Positions 15,002 to 23,867 of a stretch of 64,000 nucleotides of DNA are shown here, piece after piece. Numbering within the stretch: position 1 is the stretch's first letter; the number at the start of each line of letters is the position of its first letter. The notes beneath the pieces are model-generated. The model was not told the DNA's origin. It made no database searches and saw only the letters and a program-made list of their open reading frames with translations. The stretch is taken from contig CAWCBG010000014.1 in NCBI GenBank assembly GCA_963793845.1, positions 1,240,001 through 1,304,000 on the forward strand, given 5' to 3'. The translations under genes and the position numbers were made by a program. The stretch is from CAWCBG01 sp963793845 (GTDB lineage Bacteria; Acidobacteriota; Terriglobia; Terriglobales; Acidobacteriaceae).

Positions 15002-16405
15002 ATGCGATCCAACCTGGCGCCGACAACAACACCCGACTCTGCCCCTACGCCGCCGTCACATACCGGCTTATTGCGGCGGCTAGGACTCTTTGACGCCACC
15101 ATGCTTGTCATGGGCGGCATCGTCGGTGCGGGGATATTTATCAACCCTTACGTAGTAGCGCAGCAACTGCATACTCCCCTGCTGATCCTGGGAGCATGGG
15201 CAGCCGGCGGAGTGGTCGCAATGATCGGCGCGTTTATCTATGCGGAGCTGGCAGCCCGCATGCCCGACGTCGGTGGCCAGTATGCCTATTTGCGCGAGGC
15301 ATTTCATCCTGCCGTAGGATTTCTCTACGGATGGGTGTTGCTGTTGGTCATCCAGACGGGAGGCATGGCAGCTGTCACTATCACTTTTGCCCGCTACCTG
15401 CTCGAGCTGACGGGATGGCCAGTTTCCGAAAAGTTGATCGCTGTGCTAACACTCACCGTGCTGACGCTGATCAATTGTCTGGGCGTGAAGCTGGGCAGCA
15501 GGGTGCAGAGTTTGTTGATGCTTCTGAAGATAGCAGCCATCATGTTGCTGATTGTCGCCGGAGTCGCTTTGGTGAGGTCGCCTCACCCGCTGCTTCGCCC
15601 CATGCTTGCTGCGCCTCTGTCGTGGGACGTTATCACGGCGGTTGGGGCTGCGATGATCCCAGTGCTGTTCGCGTTCGGGGGATGGCAAACTGCCAACTTT
15701 ATCGCTGCCGAGATCAAAGAGCCGACGAAGAATCTCTCTCGCGCATTGATTCTCGGCGTAGCGGGCGTAATCGTGCTCTATGTTGGCGTGAACTTTGTAT
15801 GCGTGCGGACGCTGGGCGCGCAGGGCCTGGCCGCGACGCGTGCTCCGGCCACAGCAGTGATGCGGGTCGCCATGGGCGAACGCGGTGCACGGCTGATCGC
15901 GCTGGGTATCACAGTCTCAACGCTGGGATTCCTGAGCCAGTCGATCCTGACCGCTCCTCGCGTTTACTTCGCGATGGCGCGCGACGGCCTGTTCTTTCGC
16001 GGAGTGGCCAAGGTTACCGAACGAACCCATGTGCCTGTGGCCGCCATCGTCTTGCAGAGCATCTGGACCATGGTGATCGCGCTATCAGGCCGTTACGAGC
16101 AGATCTTGAACTATGTGGTCTCGATGGATTTCATCTTCTTTGGACTGACGGGCTCTGCTCTCGTGGTGCTTCGTCGCAGGGAGGATCGGAGTACTGATCA
16201 GGCCGCACCGAACACCAGCCATCGCGTCCCCGGACACCCGTTGACCACTATTACATTTGTTGTCATTTGCTGGCTGGTCGTAGGCAACACGATTTACAAA
16301 TATCCGGAGAACACGCTGCTGGGTGTGGCGATCCTGCTGGCAGGATTGCCGGTCTACTGGTTGTGGGCACGCCAGAGCAGGCGACGCCTCGGACCGAACT
16401 CTTAA
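15002..16405 (+). CDS. APC-family amino acid permease
   Basis: A 12-helix amino acid/polyamine/organocation transporter of 467 aa. 'LFDATMLVMGGIVGAGIFINPYVVAQ' is the first helix with the conserved Gly-x-Gly-Ile-Phe substrate motif. 'FAFGGWQTANFIAAEIKEPTKNLSRAL' is the helix 6 to 7 signature. The last helices are around 'TITFVVICWLVVGN' and 'LGVAILLAGLPVYWLWA'. ATG 15002 is chosen; GTG 14981 in frame is possible. The aminotransferase begins 8 bp after the stop, so the pair probably imports and transaminates an amino acid. The substrate is not determinable here. Confidence 0.88.
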   Translation: MRSNLAPTTTPDSAPTPPSHTGLLRRLGLFDATMLVMGGIVGAGIFINPYVVAQQLHTPLLILGAWAAGGVVAMIGAFIYAELAARMPDVGGQYAYLREAFHPAVGFLYGWVLLLVIQTGGMAAVTITFARYLLELTGWPVSEKLIAVLTLTVLTLINCLGVKLGSRVQSLLMLLKIAAIMLLIVAGVALVRSPHPLLRPMLAAPLSWDVITAVGAAMIPVLFAFGGWQTANFIAAEIKEPTKNLSRALILGVAGVIVLYVGVNFVCVRTLGAQGLAATRAPATAVMRVAMGERGARLIALGITVSTLGFLSQSILTAPRVYFAMARDGLFFRGVAKVTERTHVPVAAIVLQSIWTMVIALSGRYEQILNYVVSMDFIFFGLTGSALVVLRRREDRSTDQAAPNTSHRVPGHPLTTITFVVICWLVVGNTIYKYPENTLLGVAILLAGLPVYWLWARQSRRRLGPNS

Positions 16406-16413
16406 GGAATTGC

Positions 16414-17502
16414 ATGGAACCTCGGACACATAGCCGTTCGCCTTACATGGAGTTTTCGAAACTGCGCTCCGGCGCGAAGTACAACCTTGCCACCAGCGGG
16501 CTCATGAATTATCCGCTGGCCGATCTACCGGTACGGCTGGAGGATCTGGAGATCAATGGTCCAACGATCTATGGCTATGCGCCGCTGCAGGAGCGGTTGG
16601 CACGCTATAACCATGTGTCACCCGAGTGTGTGGTGGCCGCCGCCGGTACATCCATGGCAAACCATTTGGCGATGGCGGCGACCATCGAGCCGGGGGACGA
16701 AGTTCTCATCGAACATCCCACCTACGAACTCATCGTGTCTGCTGCCCAATACCTGGGCGCCAAGGTGCGCTATTTCGAGCGTCGCATGGAAGATGGGTTT
16801 CGCATTGATCCAGGCGAGATAGAGCGTCAGATCACTTCGCGCACCCGGTTGGTCGTGATCACCAACTTGCACAATCCTAGCGGCGCGTTCGTGGACCAGC
16901 AAACGCTCCGGACCGTCGGTGAGGTCGCCGGTCAGCACGGCGCGCGCGTGCTGGTCGACGAGGTTTATCTTGAACTGTTCTACGACAATAGGCCGCCCAC
17001 CGCCTTTAGTCTTGGCGAACACTTTCTCGTAACCAGCAGCCTGACGAAGGCGTTTGGCCTCAGCGGCCTGCGGTGCGGTTGGGTACTGGCGAGTCCCGAG
17101 CTGGCGGAGCGCATGTGGCACATCAACGATCTCTATGGAGCTACCCCGGCTCACCCTGCCGAGCTGCTGAGTGTGATTGCCTTGGACAACTTGGACAAAG
17201 TGGCTTCGCGTGCCAAAAAAATACTGCACGCGAATCGTAAGGCCTTGGGAGAGTTTCTCGAATCAAGGGATGAGATCGAATTCTTTCATCCGGAGCACGG
17301 AACGATCATCTTTCCGAAATTGCTCTCCGGTGGAATCGATAACTTCGTTCGGACGCTGCGCGAGAAATACGAGACCAGCGTTGCCCCCGGCAGTTTCTTC
17401 GACATGCCAGAGCACTTTCGTATCGGCGTTGGCGGCGATCCCGAGATGACCGCAGAAGGCTTGCGACGGGTGGGCATGGCTCTGGACGAATGCAGAAGCT
17501 GA
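16414..17502 (+). CDS. PLP-dependent aminotransferase, class I/II
   Basis: A 362-aa fold-type I aminotransferase. Conserved residues are visible: 'TSMANHLAMAA' (phosphate-binding loop), 'ITNLHNPSGAFV' (Asn-Pro motif), 'VLVDEVYLELFYD' (Asp and Tyr to PLP) and the Schiff-base lysine K212 in 'TSSLTKAFGLSGLRCGW'. ATG 16414 has AAGGA 5 nt upstream and follows the permease by 8 bp. The longer frame from 16267 is inside the permease. Substrate specificity cannot be assigned, and a transporter partner suggests catabolic use. Confidence 0.88.
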   Translation: MEPRTHSRSPYMEFSKLRSGAKYNLATSGLMNYPLADLPVRLEDLEINGPTIYGYAPLQERLARYNHVSPECVVAAAGTSMANHLAMAATIEPGDEVLIEHPTYELIVSAAQYLGAKVRYFERRMEDGFRIDPGEIERQITSRTRLVVITNLHNPSGAFVDQQTLRTVGEVAGQHGARVLVDEVYLELFYDNRPPTAFSLGEHFLVTSSLTKAFGLSGLRCGWVLASPELAERMWHINDLYGATPAHPAELLSVIALDNLDKVASRAKKILHANRKALGEFLESRDEIEFFHPEHGTIIFPKLLSGGIDNFVRTLREKYETSVAPGSFFDMPEHFRIGVGGDPEMTAEGLRRVGMALDECRS

Positions 17503-17640
17503 CCGGCAGAACTAATAAGACGTATGTCAGGCGTGAACCGCAATCAACGGCGCCCCTTGCTGGCGCTTCGCTGATGGAGTGAGTCGGACATCGACCGGCA
17601 TTTGGTGGTGTCTCTGAAACGGAGACGTCACCCGCAATTC

Positions 17641-17677
17641 CGGTAGTGGGTCGTCACTTCAAACTGACCCACTACCG
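17641..17677. repeat. Perfect 12-bp inverted repeat upstream of tRNA-Ala
   Basis: CGGTAGTGGGTC (17641-17652) and GACCCACTACCG (17666-17677) are exact complements with a 13-nt loop. No T-run follows, so a simple terminator is unlikely. It sits just before the tRNA promoter. Confidence 0.7.
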
Positions 17678-17690
17678 CATTCCGCACTCT

Positions 17691-17719
17691 TTGGAAACCG
17701 GTCGACTTGCTTGTATAAT
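17691..17719 (+). promoter_or_regulatory. Sigma70-type promoter for tRNA-Ala
   Basis: TTGGAA (17691-17696) and consensus TATAAT (17714-17719) are separated by 17 bp. The expected transcription start is about 17726, giving a 57-nt leader before the tRNA. Confidence 0.75.
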
Positions 17720-17782
17720 TAAAGGTCTGGGGCATGAGATGTTCAAGTCTCTGCGCACAACTTCTGCTTCCATCCCGATCGT

Positions 17783-17858
17783 GGGGCTATAGCTCAGCTG
17801 GGAGAGCGCATCGTTCGCAACGATGAGGTCGTCGGTTCGATCCCGACTAGCTCCACCA
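17783..17858 (+). tRNA. tRNA-Ala (anticodon CGC)
   Basis: The 76-nt sequence folds as a full cloverleaf. The acceptor stem GGGGCTA/TAGCTCC includes the G3:U70 pair that identifies alanine tRNAs. The D arm is GCTC..GAGC. The anticodon stem is CATCG/CGATG with loop TTCGCAA (anticodon CGC, reads GCG), and the T arm is GTCGG-TTCGATC-CCGAC. The 3' CCA is encoded (17856-17858). Confidence 0.96.
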
Positions 17859-18009
17859 AATATATAAATAATTTAGCTTCAATTGTTTACGTTTTTTTAG
17901 CACTTTAAATAATTAGCGCGTCAACGAATTCAGCGCTTCCATTCGCTTCCGCCTATTTGGGAGCAGTCTGAGTCGCCGCCTTAAGAATGCGGGAGAGTCG
18001 CAGGAGACA

Positions 18010-19692
18010 TTAGCTGGCACCGCTAGCCCCGTCCATGCCGAGAAACTTGGTGACAGCGATCTCCAGGTTGTAGTGTAGGGCGGCGGGACCGACCGCTTCG
18101 CCCAATTGTGATCGCTGGACTACTTCAAGCACGTGAGGGTTCATACCCACCAGCCAAAGGGACACGCCATGCTCACGCTGTCTCTTCTCACCTTCGGTCA
18201 GCATCTTGAGCGCCGTGTACTCGAGATCGGGAACGCCCCGAAGATGGAGAGCGACGACCTTAGGATGTGCTTCCTCAATCAACAGTTTGATTTTCTCGGC
18301 GATATGTTCAGCGTTGGCGAAGAAAACCCGTCCCTCCAGCCGAAGCAACAGCAGTCCCGGGAAGATTTCATCATCGGGATGCTCGCTGGAGAGTGGTCGA
18401 AAGACATTGGTTCCAGGTTTCCGTCCAAGGACGAATACAGGGGGATCGGCAGCCTGGTATGCCAGTGCGATCAGCGACACAATGACGGCTACGATGATGC
18501 CCTTCAAGGTTCCGAGCAGCATCACTCCACCGAACGCCACCACGGCCCAGATGAACTCGGTTCGACGAACCCTCAAAATCTCGCGGAACTCGATCGGCTT
18601 AATTAGTCCGATGGAATAAACAATGACCACGGCCGCGAGAGTAGCTTGCGGCATCAAGGCGATTAGCGGGGCCAGAAAGATCATAGTGACCAGAGTCATT
18701 GCCGCGGTCACCAGTTCTGCCAACTGAGTGCGCGCTCCCGCCAAGTGATTGACCGCGGTCTGCGTGGTCCCGCCACCCCCAGGCATCGCACCCAATAATG
18801 CGCCGCCCGCATTGGCAAGTCCGGTAGCAAGCAACTCGCGATTTGCTTGAGGCGAGGGCTCGCCGCTTCTGGCGAAAGCACGCCCCGCAGCGATCGTCTC
18901 GGTGAAACTCATCAGAGCGATGCCGAGAGCGCCGGGCCACAGTTGTGCTGCGAGGGAGAAGGCAGGAGGTGTGAACGAGGGCAGGCCTTGCGGTATGTGG
19001 CCGACCAGTTCGACGCCTCGTGCGTGCAGGTTCAGGAAGTAAGCGCCAGCGATGCCAGCCGCAACCGCGATCAGCGGAGCCGGCGCCTTGGGTGCGAAAC
19101 GCTCGATCGCGACCAACAGCAAGATCATCGAGACTCCGACGGCAAGCGTCGCCAACGATGTCTTGGGAATTTCGCGGACAGTCGAGAGCAAGTTCTGAAC
19201 GAACGTGCCCCTCGCAAAGTGAACGCCGAGAATCTTCGGTACCTGGTCCACCACGATGACCGCTCCAATGCCAGCCTTGAAACCAATCAGGACCGGCTCG
19301 GAGATGAAATTGGCGACAAAGCCGAGCCTCAGGATGGAAGCAAGCGCCAGCATCCCGCCAACTAAGAGTGTCAGGGTGGCTGTGGCAGCCAGCAGCGAAG
19401 CTGCGTCTCCGTTAGGAACTACCTCGCCCAGCTCGGCGGCCGTCAGAATCGCCAGCGTTGTAGTCGTGCTTACGCTCAGGGCCCGGGACGTGCCCAGTAC
19501 TGCGTAAATGATCATGGGCAGGAAGGCGGTGTAGAGTCCTACCTGCACAGGCAGACCGGCGATGGTGGCGTATGCCATCGCCTTCGGAATGACCACCGCA
19601 GCAGTGGTCAAACCAGCGATTACATCGGGCCGCAGCCATTTCTTGCTGTAGGAGAAAAGCGGTGAGAACGGCATCTCGCGCGAGACGGTCAT
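18010..19692 (-). CDS. SulP-family anion transporter with STAS domain
   Basis: A 560-aa inner-membrane anion (sulfate or bicarbonate type) transporter. 'DVIAGLTTAAVVIPKAMAYATIAGLPVQVGLYTAFLP' is the SulP signature in the first helices. 'EPVLIGFKAGIGAVIVVDQVPKILG' and 'GAMPGGGGTTQTAVNHLAGART' follow. The C-terminal cytoplasmic STAS domain spans about residues 440-550 ('GLLLLRLEGRVFFANAEHI', 'VVALHLRGVPDLEYTALKML'). It lies 16 bp after ppk2 on the same strand. The anion cannot be chosen from sequence. Confidence 0.9.
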   Translation of the reverse strand: MTVSREMPFSPLFSYSKKWLRPDVIAGLTTAAVVIPKAMAYATIAGLPVQVGLYTAFLPMIIYAVLGTSRALSVSTTTTLAILTAAELGEVVPNGDAASLLAATATLTLLVGGMLALASILRLGFVANFISEPVLIGFKAGIGAVIVVDQVPKILGVHFARGTFVQNLLSTVREIPKTSLATLAVGVSMILLLVAIERFAPKAPAPLIAVAAGIAGAYFLNLHARGVELVGHIPQGLPSFTPPAFSLAAQLWPGALGIALMSFTETIAAGRAFARSGEPSPQANRELLATGLANAGGALLGAMPGGGGTTQTAVNHLAGARTQLAELVTAAMTLVTMIFLAPLIALMPQATLAAVVIVYSIGLIKPIEFREILRVRRTEFIWAVVAFGGVMLLGTLKGIIVAVIVSLIALAYQAADPPVFVLGRKPGTNVFRPLSSEHPDDEIFPGLLLLRLEGRVFFANAEHIAEKIKLLIEEAHPKVVALHLRGVPDLEYTALKMLTEGEKRQREHGVSLWLVGMNPHVLEVVQRSQLGEAVGPAALHYNLEIAVTKFLGMDGASGAS

Positions 19693-19708
19693 GGCCCGTG
19701 CCTCTCTC

Positions 19709-20572
19709 TTACCAACGTTGCGCTATCACCTGGTGCTTCAGCTTCGGCTCCTGGTACCCCTTCGCTTTCTGACGTCCGGGCAGCTTCGGAGGTGTATACG
19801 GAACCTCCTTGTAGGGAATGCGGCTGAGAATGTCGGCGATGCAGTTAAGGCGGGCGCGTTTTTTGTCGTCGGAAGGCACCATGTACCAGGGAGACGTGGC
19901 GGTGTCGGTGGCTGCGAGCATGGCATCACGAGCCCGCGAGTAGTCGTACCAGCGGCGATGAGACTCCAAGTCCATCGGGCTCAGCTTCCAGCGCTTCGAT
20001 GGGTCCTGGATGCGCGCGAGAAAGCGCTTGTGCTGCTCTTTCTCCGATACGTCCAGCCAGTACTTCAGCAGGATGATGCCGTTGTTGATCAGGAAGTTTT
20101 CGAAAACAGGACAGCCTTTGAGGAATTGCTTGTATTCTTCTTCGGTGCAGAACCCCATGACATGCTCGACCCCCGCACGGTTGTACCAGCTACGATCAAA
20201 CATGACGATTTCTCCGCCCGCCGGCAGCTGTTCGATGTAGCGTTGGGCATAAACTTGGGTCTTTTGCCGTTCGGTAGGTGCCGGTAGTGCGACCAGCCGG
20301 AAAACCCGCGGACTGACGCGCTCCAGGATGCGTTTGATAATGCCGCCCTTACCCGCGGCGTCGCGGCCTTCGAAAACGATGACGATCCGCGCTCCAGACT
20401 TTCTTACCCAGTCCTGCAACTTCACCAGTTCCACTTGCAGTTTGAACAGCTCAGCTTCGTATTCCTTGTTGCCAAGCTTCTGATTGCCGTCCTGGTTTGG
20501 ATCCTTCTTGCCCTGACTGCTGAATCTGACGTCTTGCGCGTCATTCTTCTTCTTCTTTGATCTCTTGCTCAT
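19709..20572 (-). CDS. ppk2: Polyphosphate kinase 2 (PPK2)
   Basis: PPK2 enzymes move phosphate between polyphosphate and nucleotides, usually making NTP from NDP. The 287-aa product has Walker A 'VFEGRDAAGKGGII' (about residues 67-80), Walker B 'VMFDRSWYNRAGVEHVMGF', the lid segment 'KYWLDVSEKEQHKRFLARIQDPSKRWKLSPMD' and 'WYMVPSDDKKRARLN'. The length and single domain fit class I PPK2. The N-terminal 30 residues are Lys-rich and probably disordered. It sits upstream of the SulP gene, in a region that also holds glycogen phosphorylase, suggesting energy-reserve use. Confidence 0.92.
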   Translation of the reverse strand: MSKRSKKKKNDAQDVRFSSQGKKDPNQDGNQKLGNKEYEAELFKLQVELVKLQDWVRKSGARIVIVFEGRDAAGKGGIIKRILERVSPRVFRLVALPAPTERQKTQVYAQRYIEQLPAGGEIVMFDRSWYNRAGVEHVMGFCTEEEYKQFLKGCPVFENFLINNGIILLKYWLDVSEKEQHKRFLARIQDPSKRWKLSPMDLESHRRWYDYSRARDAMLAATDTATSPWYMVPSDDKKRARLNCIADILSRIPYKEVPYTPPKLPGRQKAKGYQEPKLKHQVIAQRW

Positions 20573-20736
20573 AGATGCCTTCTCTCGAAAAAATCAACTC
20601 AACTGCACACACAACGGCTTGATTCGTCGCTTCGTTTGTCACGACAGAACCGCACGCAGCACCGGCCACAAGCACCGTCATTGTGGGCGTGTCTCTGGTT
20701 CGATGTACGCAGCAACTTACAAAAAAAGAACACCGG

Positions 20737-21738
20737 TCATGGCTGAGCAACAGCCACACTCTGCGGCCACTGGTCATCCGTCGGATGCCAGGTCTTGTCC
20801 GGGTTGTAGAGCTCCATGCTCTTCACGATTTTGAGGGAATCAGGGCCAAGGTCTTTCTGGTAGACGACTCCGTCGTAGTTGACAATGAAGGTCTTAACGC
20901 CGGTCACGCGGTACTCGGCGGGCACTGCAGCCAGGGCGAAGCCGCCAATCATGATGCCTTCGATGACGTACTTGATGGCGCCATTGGGGGCGTCGGGTCC
21001 CTGTCCTTTGAGGATCTTAAAGTAATAGCCGTGGAAGCCGCCCTTGCCGGAGGTATAGCCCTCTTCGAGAGCTTTGGCCACCGCGTCGCCAATTGGGCCG
21101 GCGGAAGTCCCGTCCGCGTTCTTCCAGTACAATCCATCCTGTTTCCCCGGACTGCTGAAAATCTTCTGGGCATACTGGTTCACTCCGGAATCGTCGTGGA
21201 TTTCCGACGCATACTCTTTCTGCGCTTCGACATACCCACGGCAGACCTGAATGGCGTCCAGTTCATTCGCCCCAATGCGCCGGAAGAGGATTTCCTGCCG
21301 TCCGGCCTTGGCGTTGAAGTACCACTTGCCATTCCTCTTCTCCAGGGGGACCGGCAACGGCCACTCTTCGTCGCCGACAAGAATGGTGGCCTTGTTTGGA
21401 TTGGACGGCGCAACCGCGATCGAATTCTTCGCAGCGGCCTCTTTGGCGAAAGCGACGGCGTTATTCTTGTCTTCCACAGGATCAGCCGAGGCGACGAAGT
21501 CCTTGCCATCTGGCCCAAAGATCGCCATCAACTCCGGCACGTCGTAGTCGCCTGCTGCTTTGATCAACGCGTCAGCGGCCTGCTGGGGAGTATCGAAGGC
21601 TTTCGGTCCGGTTGTCGTCGCAGGTGTAGCCGGCTGGGACTGTGGCGCAGCAAGCGCCGGCAGTGCACAGCACACGACGACTAGCATGAGGGCGAAGCTA
21701 ACGGCTAAGAATCTGGAGCTATGTAGTCTGGTTTTCAT
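20737..21738 (-). CDS. DUF2950 secreted protein
   Basis: A 333-aa exported protein of unknown function with signal sequence 'FLAVSFALMLVVVCCALPALAAPQ'. The core shows DUF2950 features: 'FDTPQQAADALIKAAGDYDVPELMAIFGPDGKDF', 'RRIGANELDAIQVCRGYVEAQKEYA', 'DGLYW' and 'YYFKILKGQGPDAPNGA'. I chose the Met at 21738 ('MKTRLHSS') over 21756. It lies 29 bp downstream of the DUF3300 gene and should share its transcript and promoter. DUF2950 and DUF3300 often occur together; neither has an assigned biochemical activity. Confidence 0.85.
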   Translation of the reverse strand: MKTRLHSSRFLAVSFALMLVVVCCALPALAAPQSQPATPATTTGPKAFDTPQQAADALIKAAGDYDVPELMAIFGPDGKDFVASADPVEDKNNAVAFAKEAAAKNSIAVAPSNPNKATILVGDEEWPLPVPLEKRNGKWYFNAKAGRQEILFRRIGANELDAIQVCRGYVEAQKEYASEIHDDSGVNQYAQKIFSSPGKQDGLYWKNADGTSAGPIGDAVAKALEEGYTSGKGGFHGYYFKILKGQGPDAPNGAIKYVIEGIMIGGFALAAVPAEYRVTGVKTFIVNYDGVVYQKDLGPDSLKIVKSMELYNPDKTWHPTDDQWPQSVAVAQP

Positions 21739-21767
21739 GTTTTCCTCGCTCATCATGATTTGCCTTT

Positions 21768-23114
21768 CTACCGGCGCCGTCCGCCACCACCGCCACGAGA
21801 CCCACCCATACTGGAAGAGCCGCGCGAGCTGCTGGCCCGGGCCCCACTCCCGCTCATGCCGCTCCCTGCTCCACCGAACGCGCTGCGGTTGGTAGAGCTT
21901 GGAGAACTCCGGACTTGTTGATTTCCTACGCGGTTGCTGCTGTTGCCGCGGTTCGTCGTATCACGAGTACCCGCGCTGGGACTGTTGCCGCGATTTGACA
22001 TATCGCGATTGCCGGAGCTGGCCCCAGCACCCCGGTTATTTGCATCGCGGGTGCCTGCGCTGGGACCTGTTCCGCGATTCGACCCATCGCGACCGCCCGC
22101 AGGTTGCTGCCGAGCCTGATTCTGCCGCGCATTCGCCTGCCGGTTCTGCATCGAGTCGCCGCGGGTCGTACCGCCATACTTATTCGCGGTGCCTCTGTCG
22201 CCGTAAGGAGCTCCGCCGCGGTGCTGCGGGTTGTGTTGCCAATTGCTGTTACCCCGATTGCCACCATTCACGCGATTGCCGCCATTAATGTTCTGCCGGT
22301 TGCTGTTGTTGACGAAATTATTGTTGTTGTTGATGGTGACGTTGTTATTACCGCCCCATCCGCAGCCATAGCCCCAACCACCGCCCCACATGGCTCCCAT
22401 CGCGACGCCCACGCCAAACGAGATCGCCATACCTGCCGCGTAATACCCTGGGGGCGGATAGGCGATCGGGGGATAAGCGTAAACCGGAGCTCCGTACACG
22501 ACCGTCGGGTTGTAGCTCGGGACGTAAACCACCTGCGGATTCGCCTGCTCCACCACGATGACCTGTTTACTCTCGACAACTTTAGTGTCGACCTTTTGCT
22601 GTTCCGAAGACTTCAGGTTGCCGGCTTCCTGGGCCTTCTTGCGCATGCGCTGCACCGCATCCATCACATCGTTTTGCTGAGCAAGAAAGGCATTGCCAAG
22701 GTCAGTAGTCCACTTGATGTTATCCGACAGTAGCTTAACGACCTCGGGGAGGCCGGCCAGTGACTGGATGCTGGGGTCCCAATCCTGCTTCGCCACCGCG
22801 TCGGCAAGCGCCTTCTCTTTCAGATCCTTGTGCTGGTCCATCCACTGCTTGAGCTGAATTACCTCCAGCGGATAGGTGGAGGCCACAAGTGTCTGGCTGA
22901 GCAATGGGTCGGGATAAAGCGCGATTGGCGCAACCAGCGAGTCCAGTTGGTCGGGCGACAACGTCGCTGCTGACTGTTCTGCGGGAGTTGCGGGCTGCTG
23001 CTGTTCCGGCGCCGCTATCGCGCTCCCGGGCAATAATGCCAGAATGCAAACTGTCGCCGTGAACCCACGAAGGATGCGGGTGAGATATCCAAAGCAACCG
23101 CGCTTAGCATTCAT
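21768..23114 (-). CDS. DUF3300 secreted protein with low-complexity Asn/Gly/Arg tail
   Basis: A 448-aa exported protein. The start at 23114 gives a compact signal peptide ending 'LLPGSAIAAPEQ'; the longer frame to 23300 would precede it with an unlikely 62-residue extension. The DUF3300 domain covers about residues 45-230 ('LDSLVAPIALYPDPLLSQTLVASTYPLEVIQLKQWM', 'VYVPSYNPTVVYGAPVYAYPP'). A Gly-rich membrane-like stretch, a run of Asn and a long Gly/Ser/Asn/Arg tail ending 'SSSMGGSRGGGGGRRR' follow. An envelope or nucleic-acid-binding role is conceivable. It lies 158 bp downstream of the -10 of a CTAGGG promoter. Confidence 0.85.
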   Translation of the reverse strand: MNAKRGCFGYLTRILRGFTATVCILALLPGSAIAAPEQQQPATPAEQSAATLSPDQLDSLVAPIALYPDPLLSQTLVASTYPLEVIQLKQWMDQHKDLKEKALADAVAKQDWDPSIQSLAGLPEVVKLLSDNIKWTTDLGNAFLAQQNDVMDAVQRMRKKAQEAGNLKSSEQQKVDTKVVESKQVIVVEQANPQVVYVPSYNPTVVYGAPVYAYPPIAYPPPGYYAAGMAISFGVGVAMGAMWGGGWGYGCGWGGNNNVTINNNNNFVNNSNRQNINGGNRVNGGNRGNSNWQHNPQHRGGAPYGDRGTANKYGGTTRGDSMQNRQANARQNQARQQPAGGRDGSNRGTGPSAGTRDANNRGAGASSGNRDMSNRGNSPSAGTRDTTNRGNSSNRVGNQQVRSSPSSTNRSAFGGAGSGMSGSGARASSSRGSSSMGGSRGGGGGRRR

Positions 23115-23271
23115 AGCCACCGTCTCCCCTTGTTTTCCATAACTGCTTCCTGTTGTATCATTTCCCTGCTCGAGTCCGATCCTGCGTGCGCTCACACGCT
23201 TCTTTTTCCCGCAGAAATCGTCACGGGCGAACTCGCTTCGTTGACGGATGATTCCATCGGCGTTTATTGCG

Positions 23272-23316
23272 TTTGTACTGCGACGTGGCACCCACGACAA
23301 CTAGGGAAACCCCTAG
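23272..23316 (-). promoter_or_regulatory. CTAGGG operator-promoter A (for DUF3300-DUF2950)
   Basis: The palindrome CTAGGG-AAAC-CCCTAG (23301-23316) is followed on the minus strand by TTGTCG (23295-23300), a 17-bp spacer and TACAAA (23272-23277). The expected start is near 23265, about 150 nt before the DUF3300 ATG. The palindrome also contains the TAG stop codon of the receiver gene. Five other copies share the same geometry. Confidence 0.7.
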
Positions 23317-23738
23317 GTGTGGCGCGCGGAGGAAACGAAGCATTGCCCCGACAAGGCGGCGTTGATGGCGGGAATCAGGTCGGTCTTCATTTGCGACTTC
23401 ACAACAAATCCCAGCGCTCCTTCCGCCAAACAGGCCTGTACAAACTCCGGGCTCTCATGGATCGTCAGGAACACGATCGTGGCCGTAGTTCCCATTTCCC
23501 TGAGTCGATGGGCGGCTTCGATTCCATCGATCTCGGGCATCGATATGTCGGCCACAATGATATCAGGACTCAAGCGCATGGCCTCCTCGACCATTTGGAT
23601 TCCGTTGCGAGCTACCCCAACTACGTCAAATGTGGACTGCAGAAACCTTGTCACTCGCTCGAGCACCAGGGGATGGTCGTCGGCCAGCAGGATACGACGA
23701 CGACTCCCGGAGTTTTCCGGCTTCCCAATTTGCGACAT
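23313..23738 (-). CDS. Receiver-only response regulator
   Basis: 141 aa consisting of a CheY-like receiver domain alone. The acidic pocket is 'LLADDHP' (residues 18-23), the phospho-acceptor is D64 in 'IIVADISMPEIDG', the Thr switch is in 'IVFLTIHES' and the Lys is in 'GFVVKSQMKTD'. The sequence resembles NarL-type receivers but stops after 'GQCFVSSARHT', where a linker and DNA-binding domain would normally follow. The Met at 23738 is preferred over 23777 because the mapped promoter would start only about 10 nt before 23777. It may act as a phosphate sink or partner for the kinase encoded 1 kb upstream. Confidence 0.85.
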   Translation of the reverse strand: MSQIGKPENSGSRRRILLADDHPLVLERVTRFLQSTFDVVGVARNGIQMVEEAMRLSPDIIVADISMPEIDGIEAAHRLREMGTTATIVFLTIHESPEFVQACLAEGALGFVVKSQMKTDLIPAINAALSGQCFVSSARHT

Positions 23739-23793
23739 GGGCCTATCCGTTAACGACAGATCGCCGCTCAGATACATTTACAAGAACAGGCCG

Positions 23794-23838
23794 ATGTTAG
23801 GTTCAGGATTCCGACTTGCCAACTAGGGAAAACCCTAG
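23794..23838 (-). promoter_or_regulatory. CTAGGG operator-promoter B (for receiver-only regulator)
   Basis: Palindrome CTAGGG-AAAA-CCCTAG (23823-23838). On the minus strand it is followed by TTGGCA (23817-23822), a 17-bp spacer and TAACAT (23794-23799). The expected start is near 23787, about 49 nt before the ATG at 23738. Confidence 0.75.
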
Positions 23839-23867
23839 TCGCAGAAGCGAGTATTGCATGGAGGAGG

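Noticed and set aside
15196..16197. 333-aa frame overlapping the APC permease, and a similar 241-aa frame over aqpZ (41276-42001)
   Set aside because: Both are same-strand shadows of well-recognised membrane protein genes, with Arg/Gly-rich composition.
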